DNA of 64,000 nt from Hyphomicrobiales bacterium (GCA_930633525.1 CAKNFP010000001.1:186001-250000); one strand, 5' to 3'. Counted from the stretch's first letter, positions 29,158-39,772 are shown. Notes: generated from the letters alone by a model not told the origin. Numbers and translations: made by a program.

Positions 29158-32100
29158 TGCGACGAGTTTCCTTCCCCTTCCTGCGCGTGGCACTGACTGC
29201 CGTCATCGGGCTGGTCGTTGTCGTGGCGCTCGGGCTCGTCGTGCTGACGCGTACGGATTTCGGGCGCGCCGAAATCGTGCGTCTTGTCGAGCGTTTCGCC
29301 AGCAGCGACGGCATGACCATCCGGATCGGACGTCTCGAGGGCGCGCTCCCGGCGGAGATGCGTGTTCGCGATGTGACGATCGCCGATCCACGCGGCATCT
29401 GGCTTTCCCTGGATCAGGCCGATTTGCGCTGGCGTCCTCTAGCCCTGATCAGCGGCCGGCTCGATGTGGAACTCGTGCGTCTTGGCCATCTCGACGTGGC
29501 GCGGGCGCCGGACATGCCCGCCGCGCCGGAGCAGGCGGAGCCGTCTTCCGGCATGCCGCAACTGCCGTTCGGCATTGCGCTGGAGCGCTTGGATGTGGCG
29601 CGCCTGACGTTGGGTGAGCCGCTGCTCGGCGTGCCCGCTGCCCTGTCGCTTACTGGCATGGCTCGTCTCGTCGATCCGGCGCAGGGGCTCGTTCTGGACA
29701 TGTCGGCGGACCGCGTCGACGATACGCCGGGCCGCGCGAGCATCCAGCTCAATTTCCGCCCGGATACCCAGCAGCTCAAGCTCGCGGTGGATGCGAGCGA
29801 GCCTCCGGGCGGCCTCGTGTCCCGCCTTGCCGCCCTGCGCGGCGAACCGCCCATTTCCCTCAGCATCAGCGGCGACGGACCGCTCGACGATTGGAGCGGG
29901 CGTCTGCGACTGACCCTGGGGGACAAGGCCGGCGCCGAGGGCGAAGCGACGCTGAAACGCAGCGGGACCTCGCGCAGCCTCGATGCCACGCTCCTCGCGG
30001 ATGTAGGCGCGGTCCTCCCGCAGGAGCTCGAGCCACTGGTCGGTCCCACGACCATCAAGGTGGATGCCTCATTCGCTGATGATGGTGCCGTCACGTTGCG
30101 CAACGTCGCGGCATCGAACACCGCTTTTGCATTGACCGGCGACGGCGCCATCGCCCAGGGCGGAGCCGTGGCCGGCAAGGCGCGGCTCACCCTCGGCAAC
30201 GCCGCCCCGTTTGCAGGCTTCCTTCCCAAGGTACCCGGCCCCGATGGCCGTATCGTGCCGATGGCATCCTGGCAGTCTCTGGTCGCGGATCTAGCTCTTG
30301 GCGGTACGGTCAACGCACCCGAGGCCACGCTGAAGCTGGTTGGCCGCGACATTGGGGTGACCGCCGCCGGTAGCCGATATGGCACGGGAGTTGTCACGCT
30401 CAACGCGACGGCGCGGGGTGATGGCCCGCTCACGGTCGAGGCGACCCGGTTTGCCGTGAAGCTCGATGGCGTCGCTGATGGCTTGTCGGCCAGCGACAAG
30501 GCCGTCGCGTCCGCGCTCGGCCCACGGCTCACGCTGACGGCTGAAGGACGGGCTGAACGGAGCGGCCGGCTCGACATCGCCGCCGCGCGCATCGAGGCAG
30601 CACCCATCGTCGCCTCCTATGTCGGGCAGGTCGACCCTGCCTCCGTCAAAGGCAAGCTCACGATCGAGCGCGCCGACATGGCCGCGCTGCGCGGCTTCGT
30701 CGACCAGGATCTGAGCGGGCGGGTGCGGCTTGCCGCCGATGTCGACGCGGCCTTCGACATGAGCCGGCTGGTGGTGACACTCGATGGCGCCGCGCAGGAT
30801 TTGAAGACCGGCGTCGCTGTCGCGGACAATCTTCTTGGCGGGCGTGCGACCGTGAAGGGCACGGTGCGCCGCGCCGGTGACGGCAGCTTTGGCTTCGAGA
30901 CCTTTTCGGCCGATGCCGCCTATGTGTCGCTGACCGCCGATGGCTCGGCGACGAACCAGCGGGCCAATGTCGTCGCCAAGATCGCGCTGCCGGATCTGCA
31001 GCGGCTCGATCCGCGCGTGTCCGGTCGCGGTGATATTTCCGCCAATCTTACCGGCAGCCTCTCCAAGCTCGACAGCCAGGCGACGATTCAGCTGCGCGAT
31101 GCCAAAGCAATGGGGCGGCCCATCGAGCGGCTTGCCTTGAATGTCACGGCCTCCGACGTGCTGAATGCGCCGCAGGGCGAGCTCAAGCTCGACGGCAGCG
31201 TCAACGGCAAGCCGGCGCGTGGCAGCGGCCAGTTCGCACGCAAGGCCGACGGCGCCGCGGAGGTCCGGAATCTCGACATCACTCTCGGTTCCGTGGCCGT
31301 GCGTGGCTCGCTGGCGGCGACGCCGGCTTCCTTGGTCACGGGCCAATTGGCCGTCACGGCCGGAGATCTGCGGGACCTCGCGCCACTGGTCCTCGCCGAA
31401 ATCGCCGGCCGCCTGGAGCTGATGGCAAATTTCGATGCGCCTGATGGCAAGCAGGCGGCGCGTATCACGGGCTCGGCAAACCGCATCGATGCCTTCGGCG
31501 TCACGCTAACCGACGCGAAGATCAACGCCAATGGGCGGGATCTCTTCAAGGCGCCGGCTTTCAGTGGGCAGGTGGATATCGACGGCGTCGCGACCAGCGG
31601 CCTCACGGTGTCGCGCGCCCGCCTGACCGCAGAGGGGCAGGGCAACACAACCGATCTCAACCTCAATGCGGTGGTGCAGGGCGCTGATCTCGCGACCTCC
31701 GCCCGTATTACGCCGACGGACGGTGGCATCGATGCGTTGATCCGGCGGCTGACGCTGTCGCGCGGCCAGACGCTCTCGCTCGCGCCGGACGCGCGCATCA
31801 GCCTTCGCGACGGAACCGTCACCCTCTCCAACGTGGAAGTGCGCGCCGGATCGGGACGGTTGACGGTCGCTGGCTCGGCCGGCGAGCGGTTGGACCTGCG
31901 CGTCGCCGCCCGGGCGATCCCGCTGACCATCGCGGAACTGTTCGCGCCGGGCCTGGGGGTAACGGGGGCGCTCAACGGTGATGTGACCTTGTCGGGGTCA
32001 GCCGCCCAGCCGTCCGGCCGCTATAATCTCACCATCTCCAATCTCACCGCACCCCAGATCAGCGACGCGGGTCTGCGGCCGCTCGGCGTCAATGCCGAGG

Positions 32101-33503
32101 GCACGCTCGGGAACGGCCGAGTCAATGTGGACGCCCGCGTCACCGGTCTTGCGAATTCCAATCTGCAGATCAACGGTTCGGCTCCCCTGGGGGCCGGCGC
32201 GCTCGACATCGGCGTCAACGGTCGCATCGACCTCGGCCTGATGAACGCGCGCCTGTCGGCGGGGGGACAGACGCTCACCGGGCAGGCCATCGCCGACCTG
32301 CGCATTCGTGGCACGGCGGCCGCGCCGGCCGCCGCAGGGACAATCCGCGTCACGAACGGGCGCTTTCAGGATGCCGTCAATGGCGTCACGCTCACCAATA
32401 TCGAGGCCGTGATCAATGGATCGGAGCGCGAGCTCGTCATATCCAGCTTGACGGCAAGAGCACGTAACGGCGGACAGATAACAGGTTCCGGGCGCATCGC
32501 GCTCGATCCGGCCGCTGGCTTCCCCGGGCAGATCGCCATCAAAGCGAATAACGCGCAGCTCATGGCGAGCCCGATCGTGAACGCCACGGCGAATGTGGAT
32601 CTCGCAATCGCGGGCGCATTGGCGACACGCCCGAGCGTCACGGGCTTCATTGAATTCTCGGCGCTGGAAATCACCTTGCCGAAGCGCTTCCCCTTCTCGG
32701 CGACACCGATCCCGGTGACGCGCGTCAACGCGCCGCCGGCCGTGCGGGCGCGTGTCGCCGCGGAACAGCGGGCGGCCACCTCGCAGGCAGCCAATCCGTT
32801 CGCGGCGACGCTCGATATCCGCGTGGCGGCGCGCAGCGGCATCGTGGTGCGCGGGCAGGGCATCAACGCCCAGCTCGGCGGTCAGCTGACGATCCGGGGC
32901 ACGAGCTCCTCGCCGCAGGCCGACGGCGCCTTCACGCTGCGTCGTGGAACGCTGTCGCTGCTTGGCCGTCAGCTCACCTTCACGCGTGGTGAAGTCTCCC
33001 TCGACGGCGATTTCGATCCCCGCATCAACTTCGAGGCCGAATCGACGGCAGCCGGGATCACAGCCCGTATCCTGGTGACGGGTAAGGCGTCCAATCCGCA
33101 GCTCGAGTTCACGTCCTCGCCGGAGCTGCCGCGCGACGAAGTGCTGGCCCGGCTTCTGTTCGGCAAGCCGTCCGGCAGCCTGTCAACAGGGCAGGCGATC
33201 CAGCTTGCCCAGGCCTTGGCTGAATTGACGGGCGAAGGCGGTGGCCCGCTCGGCGCGATCGGCTCGTCGCTGGGCCTCGACTCGATCGATCTCGGGACAG
33301 CAAATGCCGATGGTTCGGGCGGCGTGGCGGTCGGTATCGGCAAGCAGATCAATGATCGCATGCGCCTGAGCATCAAGCAGGGCGCGACCCCGGAATCGAG
33401 CCGGGCCGCGATCGATATCGACCTTGGCCGCAACATAAAGCTCGAAGCCGAAGCCGGCGCCGGCGGCGGCGCGGTGGGGGTCGGCATGGAGTGGAACTAC
33501 TAG
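29157..33503 (+). CDS. tamB: TamB, translocation and assembly module inner-membrane component
   Basis: A 1448-residue AsmA-like/DUF490 protein. One N-terminal membrane helix (VALTAVIGLVVVVALGLVVL) anchors it in the inner membrane, and the long repetitive beta-rich body spans the periplasm as a hydrophobic groove. The conserved C-terminal TamB domain includes GTLSLLGRQLTFTRGEVSLD, FTSSPELPRDEVLARLLFG and the terminal VGVGMEWNY. It works with TamA in outer-membrane protein assembly and possibly lipid transport. Its ATG overlaps the tamA stop. Large open frames on the opposite strand are shadows. Confidence 0.95.
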   Translation: MRRVSFPFLRVALTAVIGLVVVVALGLVVLTRTDFGRAEIVRLVERFASSDGMTIRIGRLEGALPAEMRVRDVTIADPRGIWLSLDQADLRWRPLALISGRLDVELVRLGHLDVARAPDMPAAPEQAEPSSGMPQLPFGIALERLDVARLTLGEPLLGVPAALSLTGMARLVDPAQGLVLDMSADRVDDTPGRASIQLNFRPDTQQLKLAVDASEPPGGLVSRLAALRGEPPISLSISGDGPLDDWSGRLRLTLGDKAGAEGEATLKRSGTSRSLDATLLADVGAVLPQELEPLVGPTTIKVDASFADDGAVTLRNVAASNTAFALTGDGAIAQGGAVAGKARLTLGNAAPFAGFLPKVPGPDGRIVPMASWQSLVADLALGGTVNAPEATLKLVGRDIGVTAAGSRYGTGVVTLNATARGDGPLTVEATRFAVKLDGVADGLSASDKAVASALGPRLTLTAEGRAERSGRLDIAAARIEAAPIVASYVGQVDPASVKGKLTIERADMAALRGFVDQDLSGRVRLAADVDAAFDMSRLVVTLDGAAQDLKTGVAVADNLLGGRATVKGTVRRAGDGSFGFETFSADAAYVSLTADGSATNQRANVVAKIALPDLQRLDPRVSGRGDISANLTGSLSKLDSQATIQLRDAKAMGRPIERLALNVTASDVLNAPQGELKLDGSVNGKPARGSGQFARKADGAAEVRNLDITLGSVAVRGSLAATPASLVTGQLAVTAGDLRDLAPLVLAEIAGRLELMANFDAPDGKQAARITGSANRIDAFGVTLTDAKINANGRDLFKAPAFSGQVDIDGVATSGLTVSRARLTAEGQGNTTDLNLNAVVQGADLATSARITPTDGGIDALIRRLTLSRGQTLSLAPDARISLRDGTVTLSNVEVRAGSGRLTVAGSAGERLDLRVAARAIPLTIAELFAPGLGVTGALNGDVTLSGSAAQPSGRYNLTISNLTAPQISDAGLRPLGVNAEGTLGNGRVNVDARVTGLANSNLQINGSAPLGAGALDIGVNGRIDLGLMNARLSAGGQTLTGQAIADLRIRGTAAAPAAAGTIRVTNGRFQDAVNGVTLTNIEAVINGSERELVISSLTARARNGGQITGSGRIALDPAAGFPGQIAIKANNAQLMASPIVNATANVDLAIAGALATRPSVTGFIEFSALEITLPKRFPFSATPIPVTRVNAPPAVRARVAAEQRAATSQAANPFAATLDIRVAARSGIVVRGQGINAQLGGQLTIRGTSSSPQADGAFTLRRGTLSLLGRQLTFTRGEVSLDGDFDPRINFEAESTAAGITARILVTGKASNPQLEFTSSPELPRDEVLARLLFGKPSGSLSTGQAIQLAQALAELTGEGGGPLGAIGSSLGLDSIDLGTANADGSGGVAVGIGKQINDRMRLSIKQGATPESSRAAIDIDLGRNIKLEAEAGAGGGAVGVGMEWNY

Positions 33504-33532
33504 AGTCTGCGTCCCCATGAGTTCCCGAACGC

Positions 33533-36500
33533 TCAAGGGATTTCCGGGCAACGGAACTGCCGGAGATCCTTCAGGCTGAACGGATTGTTGATGCTCGCGG
33601 CGGTGAGGCGCAAGGACGCCGAGCGCGAGCCCAGGCTGTAGCGCAGGATGAAGCTGTCAGGCGCCTTGCCCTCGAGTTTCGGCGCGCCCGCCTCGATCAA
33701 TCGCAAAAACGCGAAAGGGCCATGGAAGTCGAGGCTGCCGGGCTCGTTTTCAAGCCAGGGCGTGAGTTCGAGTTGCGCCGTCAGCTGGCCGTCCGCCGGT
33801 GGCCATTGCATGGACCATAGGCGCGCGGGATCGTGCCGATAGACAAGCGTCTGCCCCCCTATGGCATAGGTCAGGGTCTCGGCTGTCGCATCGAGCCGCA
33901 GGGGTTCGATGCTGAAGCGAACCGAAGGCGTGGCAGGATTGTCCGTAAAGAAAGCATTGCGTATGCGCGCGGCGCGCTGAAACTGCTCCAGCGCCGGCCG
34001 GTCGATGGCGAGCGCCATGCCATGCGCGGGGTGGACCTGCCAGGCCGGTGCGCTGGCATCGACAAAGGGCCGAAGATAGGTCGTGAAGAACTTCTCCAGC
34101 CGTCCCTGCGGACCGAAAAGGGACGCGAAATCGTCAAGCGAGATCGATTGGCTTGCGCTGCCAGAGAAGGGATAACGGTTGCCGGTCACAAGCCGGCAGA
34201 ATGGTTCCACCTCGCGCCAAGCGGCTGCGACGCGGTCCTCCGTCGCGGCGGATGTCATGCCGGCGGCGGTTTTGGCGATATCACTGGCAATCCGCGCCAG
34301 CGGCGGAGGAAGGCTGGCCGCGCTGTCGGCCAGCTGCCCAGCGGACGAACCTGCTGACAGGCTGGGCACGGCATCCTGCGGGAGATAGGCAGTCTCAGCC
34401 ATTTGCCGGCCGAGAGCACCGAAACCGTCGATCGTCTGTCGTAGCCGTGATGAGCCGGTGTCACCGGCTGTGACAAGTTCCCTGAGCCATGCGAAGCGCG
34501 TGGTGACGGGCTCACCAGTCGCGACGGCGCGCGGCTGGACAGGTTTGGAAGGGCTTGCGGACGGGGGTGTCGGTGATGCGGGCGGTGTGAGATCCGTTTC
34601 CTGGCTTGCCGATTGATAAAGCCGCTCCAGGGGGGATGCGGGCCCCGCAAGCTGCGTCAACTGCTGGCTGGCCTGCTGCAAGGTGGTGGGTTGTGTAACG
34701 GCGATGTCGTCCAGCAGTCCGTTCCATACATCCACATAAGCGGTGAAATAATCCTCCGCGATCTCCTGCTCCAGCACCTTCGCGAGGTCGCTATTGCCCG
34801 GCCCGGTCGCCAGCGGAATGACCCATCCCTCCTTCGCGAGCGCTGCCGAGACATCCCGCAGGGCCGGTGCGACAACCTTCAGAAAGCCGGCGCGTGTATA
34901 GAAGGCAGAGATGCCTTCGCTCAAGGGCTTGCCTGAGCGCCGGACGAGCAGCCGGCCGGCCATCGGTCCTGCGGCATCGATGGGCCGCCAGGCAGGCAGG
35001 TCGGCAGCGCGCACCCGGGCCTGCAAGGCGGCAAGACCCCGCAGGACGAGCGTATTGATCGAAAGCGCCGCGCGAGCGGCCGCGATGCGGGTCTCGTCAA
35101 GTGGTGAATGTGCCAGTGGGCGGACCAGAAGGGCGCGGATATGGGCCGTCAGACGCTGTGCCGTGTTCTCATCCAGCTCCGGGGCCGCCTCCCTGCCATG
35201 GGCGTCAAGCCAGATCCGTGCCTCATCCTGTGCGCCCGGGCTTTGGCCGCCGAGCGTGAGATAGGTCTTCAATCTGCCGAAAAGCGCGAGTTCCGCAGGG
35301 GGCGAGAGATCCTGCGGGTGCTCTGCCGGCAATTGAGCCTGGAGGTTCACAAGAAGGCGAGGTAGCAGAAGCTGAGCCTGGGCGCGATCATAGGCTGCAC
35401 GATGGGCATCAAGAAGTCCCTCGCGCGCGCCGGCCAGGGGCAACCCCGCTCCAAGCCCGGCCACCGCCGGTAGATCCGCCGCCAGGCGGTCGAGCACCGG
35501 CAGGACACGTTTCAGATCGGGCGCGGGAGCCCCGGCGTCGGTGTTGAGGCTGCGGATAGCGCCGTCGCTGGCCGCGAGGGATTGTTCGACGTTGTTCAGG
35601 GCCTGGTTGGTTTCCTGGAGTCTGTCCCGCCAGATGAGCCCGATTGGAATGCTTCCTCCGAGCAGGGCCAGCGCTGCCAGTGGTGCGAGCGTCGCCCGCC
35701 ATGCCGCCCGCCAGGGATGACGCTGGCCGGCCAGGCCCGCCTCCGGCAGGATGTCGCGATGGAGAAAGCGTGCGGCGATGCCGAAGTTCTTCGCTCTGGC
35801 CGCTGTACCATCCGCCGGACGGAATTGGGTGACATCAAGGGCGAGAGACCGGGCCGCTCCGGGCAGGAGGCGATCTGTGGGGAGATGGGGCTCCATCGCC
35901 GGGGACTGGACAAGCTGGACACCCCGCAGGACAGGGGACAGCCTGTTATAGTCGGAGTGCAGGAGTGCGGCGGCGAATTGCGTGATCCGATCCGTCAGGA
36001 TCGCGACCTCCACCGGGAATTCCAGAATGCAGCCGGCATGGTCGGCCTGCGAGGTCGCTCCGGCACGACGCACGCTATGCCGGGCGAGGCGCAGAAGCAT
36101 GGTGCGCAAGCCCTCGTGCAGCGTTCTGATCTGCTCCCTGGCCTGTATTCCGGCGTTGCCGGCCGGTGTCATACCGGTCAGGTCAAGGAGCGTGATGTCG
36201 TCGAGATCGGCGCAACTCGCGTCGTAGCCACGCAGATTGTTGATGCCGGTAATGACGAGATAGGCGGGAAGGAACGGACCAGCGATTTGCGCGACCTGGG
36301 CGATACGATCGCGCCATGCCTCTGCGAGCACAGCGCGATGCTCCGCCGTGGCGTCGAGGAGTGCCGTGGCATTGAGTTCCAGGATGAGGCCATTGATGGG
36401 CTGCAAGGGACGCATCCGCCGGATAAGCCTGAGCAGGCCATGCCAGCGTGCTTCGGTTTCGATGTCGTCGGCTTCGCCCGCCCGCGGGAGAGCATCGACA

Positions 36501-37009
36501 GGAGCGGCCACCGCGACCGCCAGTGCCTGACGTCCTGACCACAGTGTGGCGAGAGGGCTTGAGCCAGCGGTTACTGGTTTCGCGCGGCGTTCCGCCTCCA
36601 GCCTTAATCCCATGGCCTTGAGCAACTGGCTTGCGGACTCTTGCGACGAGCCCAGTACCAGATACCACGAGGCGGCGTAGGCGACGGGCCGCAGGCCACG
36701 CCAGCGCCCGCTGGTGCGGAGCAGAACCGCCCTGATATGGCGGCGAAGCGCCGCAAGGTCCGCAGCTATGGCGCGCTCCGTCGCCACTCGGAGAGCGTCT
36801 GTCGAGCCGCGCCGTCGCACGAGGAGTACCATCATCGCTATGGTGGCCGCGAGGCCGATCAGCGCGATCGCGAGGACACGTGGCAGCGCACCGGCGAAAG
36901 GCTGCATATCCGCGACAGAAAGGGATGGAGCACCAAACCAGACGGCGACAGCGAGTTCGATCGCCAGTCCGAGCACGATAATGGCGAGAAGCCAGGCTGT
37001 CTTGGTCAT
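33533..37009 (-). CDS. tssM: Type VI secretion membrane protein TssM (IcmF), nucleotide site degenerate
   Basis: A 1158-residue inner-membrane scaffold of the T6SS membrane complex with TssJ and TssL. Membrane segments are near residues 5-28, 43-63 and 440-460; a long periplasmic part follows, including an IcmF-related region and the C-terminal TssJ-binding domain. WYLVLGSSQESAS (115-127) aligns with the usual WYLVIGPPGSGKT, so the Walker A Lys and Thr are missing. The regions equal to IDTAGRY and TKxD (about 161-172 and 252-261) are also altered. This suggests TssM works here without NTP hydrolysis. It is the last gene of the leftward tssJKLM block. Confidence 0.93.
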   Translation of the reverse strand: MTKTAWLLAIIVLGLAIELAVAVWFGAPSLSVADMQPFAGALPRVLAIALIGLAATIAMMVLLVRRRGSTDALRVATERAIAADLAALRRHIRAVLLRTSGRWRGLRPVAYAASWYLVLGSSQESASQLLKAMGLRLEAERRAKPVTAGSSPLATLWSGRQALAVAVAAPVDALPRAGEADDIETEARWHGLLRLIRRMRPLQPINGLILELNATALLDATAEHRAVLAEAWRDRIAQVAQIAGPFLPAYLVITGINNLRGYDASCADLDDITLLDLTGMTPAGNAGIQAREQIRTLHEGLRTMLLRLARHSVRRAGATSQADHAGCILEFPVEVAILTDRITQFAAALLHSDYNRLSPVLRGVQLVQSPAMEPHLPTDRLLPGAARSLALDVTQFRPADGTAARAKNFGIAARFLHRDILPEAGLAGQRHPWRAAWRATLAPLAALALLGGSIPIGLIWRDRLQETNQALNNVEQSLAASDGAIRSLNTDAGAPAPDLKRVLPVLDRLAADLPAVAGLGAGLPLAGAREGLLDAHRAAYDRAQAQLLLPRLLVNLQAQLPAEHPQDLSPPAELALFGRLKTYLTLGGQSPGAQDEARIWLDAHGREAAPELDENTAQRLTAHIRALLVRPLAHSPLDETRIAAARAALSINTLVLRGLAALQARVRAADLPAWRPIDAAGPMAGRLLVRRSGKPLSEGISAFYTRAGFLKVVAPALRDVSAALAKEGWVIPLATGPGNSDLAKVLEQEIAEDYFTAYVDVWNGLLDDIAVTQPTTLQQASQQLTQLAGPASPLERLYQSASQETDLTPPASPTPPSASPSKPVQPRAVATGEPVTTRFAWLRELVTAGDTGSSRLRQTIDGFGALGRQMAETAYLPQDAVPSLSAGSSAGQLADSAASLPPPLARIASDIAKTAAGMTSAATEDRVAAAWREVEPFCRLVTGNRYPFSGSASQSISLDDFASLFGPQGRLEKFFTTYLRPFVDASAPAWQVHPAHGMALAIDRPALEQFQRAARIRNAFFTDNPATPSVRFSIEPLRLDATAETLTYAIGGQTLVYRHDPARLWSMQWPPADGQLTAQLELTPWLENEPGSLDFHGPFAFLRLIEAGAPKLEGKAPDSFILRYSLGSRSASLRLTAASINNPFSLKDLRQFRCPEIP

Positions 37010-37021
37010 GGGTCGCGGTCC

Positions 37022-38419
37022 TCATGGTGGAGAGGCTGGCGCTGACGCGCCCGCCGGGACGATGATCTCGACACGACGGTTGCGGGCGCGGCCTTCCGGC
37101 GTGCTGTTGCTTGCCAGCGGCTCCCGGTCGCCTCGGCCCTCCGGCTGGATGCTGGTGCCCGCCGGGAGCTGCATGCGCAGGGCCGCCGCGACGGCTTCGG
37201 CCCTGCGCATGGCGAGGATGGCATTGGAACTGATCTGTGGCGTATGCATCGGCTGGCTGTCCGTGTGCCCGATGACCGTTATTGCGGACGGCAGGCCCTG
37301 GAGTGCCCCTGCGACGGATCCGAGCAACTGCCCTCCTGTCGCCGACAGGGTGGCGCTCGCGCTGGCAAAGAGCTTCCCGTCGATGAGCCGGACAATAATG
37401 AAGCCGGGCTGATCCACGATGCTGACCCGCCCTTCCGTGATTTCAGGAGCCAATATTCTCCGCAGGTGCATGGAAGCCGTTTCCGGCACGGGCGCGGTCG
37501 CTTCGACTCTGGACGCGCGGCGGCTGGGCAATACGGGCTGCTGTTGCGGGACCTCGGCCGCGACGCGCGGGTTCGAACTATGATTGGGTATCAACAGTGC
37601 GGCCTTTGCCGCCGCGGCCTCCACTCTGCTCTTGAGGGCCGCCGTCATCGCCACGCCCATGCCGAGGATGGCGACAGATAGCGTGATCGCTAGGGCGAAC
37701 ACGGCCCGGGATAGTTGCGGCGCGCGATGGGGGACGTTGACGGGTAAGGGGCGCGTGAGCATCTGTGCCCCCTGCATCTCTGCCGTTTCCTCGAGCATTC
37801 TGCTGAGATTGGCGCGAATGAGCGCGAGTTGTGCCGCGCCATTCGGCAAGATGCGAAACTTGCCCTGGAAACCGAGTGCGAGACACAAGGACATCAGCGT
37901 GAGCTTGTCGGCGTTGTGTCTGGGATCGCGCTCCAGCTGCGCCAGAAGATCAAAGAAGCGTTCCCCGCCGCAGGCCTCGTTGAACATCAGGCTAACGAGC
38001 GTGTTGCGGGCCCAGGCATCGCCGCCGCTCCAGGCGGCGTTGAGTGCCAGGTCATCGAAGGTCGCAGCAAGGGCGTAACAGGCGGTGGCGCGCGTTCCCA
38101 CATCAAGCGCGTTGAGAGCTCCGATGCGGCGGATTTCGCCGACAAGGCAATCACGCAACGCGCCAACATCCCAAGGCGTGAAGCTCGTGAACCGCCCGGC
38201 CAGCCAGATCAACTGGGCCGCGCAGGCGAGAAGCGGACTATGCGCGGCGGCCGCGAACGCCCGCGTAACCTCCACGCTGTTACCATCCGGACCGAACGGA
38301 GCAGACATCGCTGCGCTCGGTGACGAGACGATCGACAGCGTATCCGGCGAGGCCGGGCTCGCCGCCGCAAGGTGCTTTACGGCGGGAGCTGGGGTTGCAA
38401 AAGGATTGTCGATGCGCAT
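37022..38419 (-). CDS. tssL: Type VI secretion protein TssL with C-terminal OmpA-like domain
   Basis: A 465-residue protein joining two modules. Residues about 50-225 are the cytoplasmic DotU domain (HSPLLACAAQLIWLAGRF, FNEACGGERFFDLLAQLERD, LTLMSLCLALGFQGKFRI). A membrane helix lies at 239-262. Residues about 375-455 are an OmpA-like peptidoglycan-binding domain (TVIGHTDSQPM, RRAEAVAAALR, GRGDREPLASNSTPEGRARN). This extended TssL can anchor the complex to the cell wall. It lies 13 bp before tssM and 7 bp after tssK. Confidence 0.95.
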   Translation of the reverse strand: MRIDNPFATPAPAVKHLAAASPASPDTLSIVSSPSAAMSAPFGPDGNSVEVTRAFAAAAHSPLLACAAQLIWLAGRFTSFTPWDVGALRDCLVGEIRRIGALNALDVGTRATACYALAATFDDLALNAAWSGGDAWARNTLVSLMFNEACGGERFFDLLAQLERDPRHNADKLTLMSLCLALGFQGKFRILPNGAAQLALIRANLSRMLEETAEMQGAQMLTRPLPVNVPHRAPQLSRAVFALAITLSVAILGMGVAMTAALKSRVEAAAAKAALLIPNHSSNPRVAAEVPQQQPVLPSRRASRVEATAPVPETASMHLRRILAPEITEGRVSIVDQPGFIIVRLIDGKLFASASATLSATGGQLLGSVAGALQGLPSAITVIGHTDSQPMHTPQISSNAILAMRRAEAVAAALRMQLPAGTSIQPEGRGDREPLASNSTPEGRARNRRVEIIVPAGASAPASPP

Positions 38420-38425
38420 CCCGCC

Positions 38426-39772
38426 CTAGCCCCGCAAGGCCCAGACCTCGAGGGCGAGGCCTGGGAACTCGCCTGTGACGTGGAGAGCGAGACTTTCTGT
38501 CTCTTGCACCTGTTTCCACAGCGGGCCTGTGCGGTCACACTCGAAATAGGAGCTGCCGGGACTGAAGGGGATCTGCCGCGGCGCGACTGGCAGCGGGCGC
38601 AGCTTTACGCCCGGGAGCGCCGCATTGACGAGATGCTGGATCTGGTCCCCGGAGCCGATCTTGAGCTGTGCCGGCAGTCTTTGGATCAGAGTGTCCGCCT
38701 CCATGTCCGCGCGCGCAGCCAGGATAATGGCGGCATCTGCGAACAGCTTCCCGTGTTGCAAACTGGGATCGTCGGCGGCGGCGAAATGAATGCCATCACC
38801 GCCGTTGACGAGCGGAACAAGGACGGCACCGCGCTCATGGACGCCTCCGAGATAAAGGCGGATCGCGGCGAGGAGCGGCATGAAGCTGCGCGCCGGATCC
38901 TCATGGTCGTAGCGATAGCTCCCGACCATCGACGGTGCCGGCGTGACGACCGTTGCCAGCTCGCCGACAAGTCCGAGCAGGAACTGAAACACTGTCTCTG
39001 GATGGTGGAGGCCATGCTGGTTGATGTGCTGAAGCTGCAGGCGATGCCGATTTATGCTTTGTAGCAGCAGGAGTTCGGCAGGCCCGGCTGTGTCCAGCCC
39101 CGCGCGCAGGCGCCCGGCAAGCCCCTCCGCGCTTTGGCTCAGAAGCCCCTCCGCCTCGACGAGCAGGCGGCAGAGGGACGGTGACGCGGCGAGCACGAGC
39201 GCGGGCGGGCTATGCAGTTCATCAAGCTGTGCGCCTGTCGCGGCATCGACATCGGTTACGCGGGCCACAGGCAGAGCAAGGTCGGAAGGAGGCGTGCCCG
39301 GCATGCCGAGCGTGTAGCGCAGACGCAGCTTGCCGACGTTGATCTCCGCTGTGCCACCCTGTGGGCTGTGCGTATCCAGGGTGGCGACCGCCAGGGTGCG
39401 GCACCGCGCGGATGGGACTTCCTCTTCCGATGCCGCGATCTCGATTGAGCCGGGGCGGCGCAGGGGCAACGTGAGATAGACGAAGGCCCCATTCGCGGCC
39501 GGCGTCAGCGGCAATGGGGTGAGCCGTCCGTCGCCATCCTGAAGGGAAAAGGCGGTGCCGTCCTCGAAGACGCCCGCGCATTGGCGCAGGCCGAAATGGC
39601 GCGTCGCCAGCAACTCGCGATCGACATCCAGATGCGTCAGGCCCCACCCATACGGCCGCAGGACATGGCAGCGACGTCGGATGAGTTGTTCTAGATAGCG
39701 CGTCTCCTGCTGGAAATGTTGCGGCCGGATGAACATTCCTTCCGACCATGAAACCTTGCTATACTCAGACAT
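38426..39772 (-). CDS. tssK: Type VI secretion baseplate protein TssK
   Basis: A 448-residue TssK starting MSEYSKVSWSEGMFIRPQHF, the family signature, followed by QQETRYLEQLIRRR. TssK trimers connect the baseplate (TssE/F/G/VgrG) to the TssL-TssM membrane complex in the cytoplasm. Length is normal. It precedes tssL by 7 bp in the same direction; tssJ lies upstream with a gap of about 100 bp. Confidence 0.96.
   Translation of the reverse strand: MSEYSKVSWSEGMFIRPQHFQQETRYLEQLIRRRCHVLRPYGWGLTHLDVDRELLATRHFGLRQCAGVFEDGTAFSLQDGDGRLTPLPLTPAANGAFVYLTLPLRRPGSIEIAASEEEVPSARCRTLAVATLDTHSPQGGTAEINVGKLRLRYTLGMPGTPPSDLALPVARVTDVDAATGAQLDELHSPPALVLAASPSLCRLLVEAEGLLSQSAEGLAGRLRAGLDTAGPAELLLLQSINRHRLQLQHINQHGLHHPETVFQFLLGLVGELATVVTPAPSMVGSYRYDHEDPARSFMPLLAAIRLYLGGVHERGAVLVPLVNGGDGIHFAAADDPSLQHGKLFADAAIILAARADMEADTLIQRLPAQLKIGSGDQIQHLVNAALPGVKLRPLPVAPRQIPFSPGSSYFECDRTGPLWKQVQETESLALHVTGEFPGLALEVWALRG

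Noticed and set aside
29414-31346. Long minus-strand frames (397 and 351 residues) opposite tamB
   Set aside because: tamB is unmistakable on the plus strand; the antisense products are Ser/Arg/Pro-rich without motifs.
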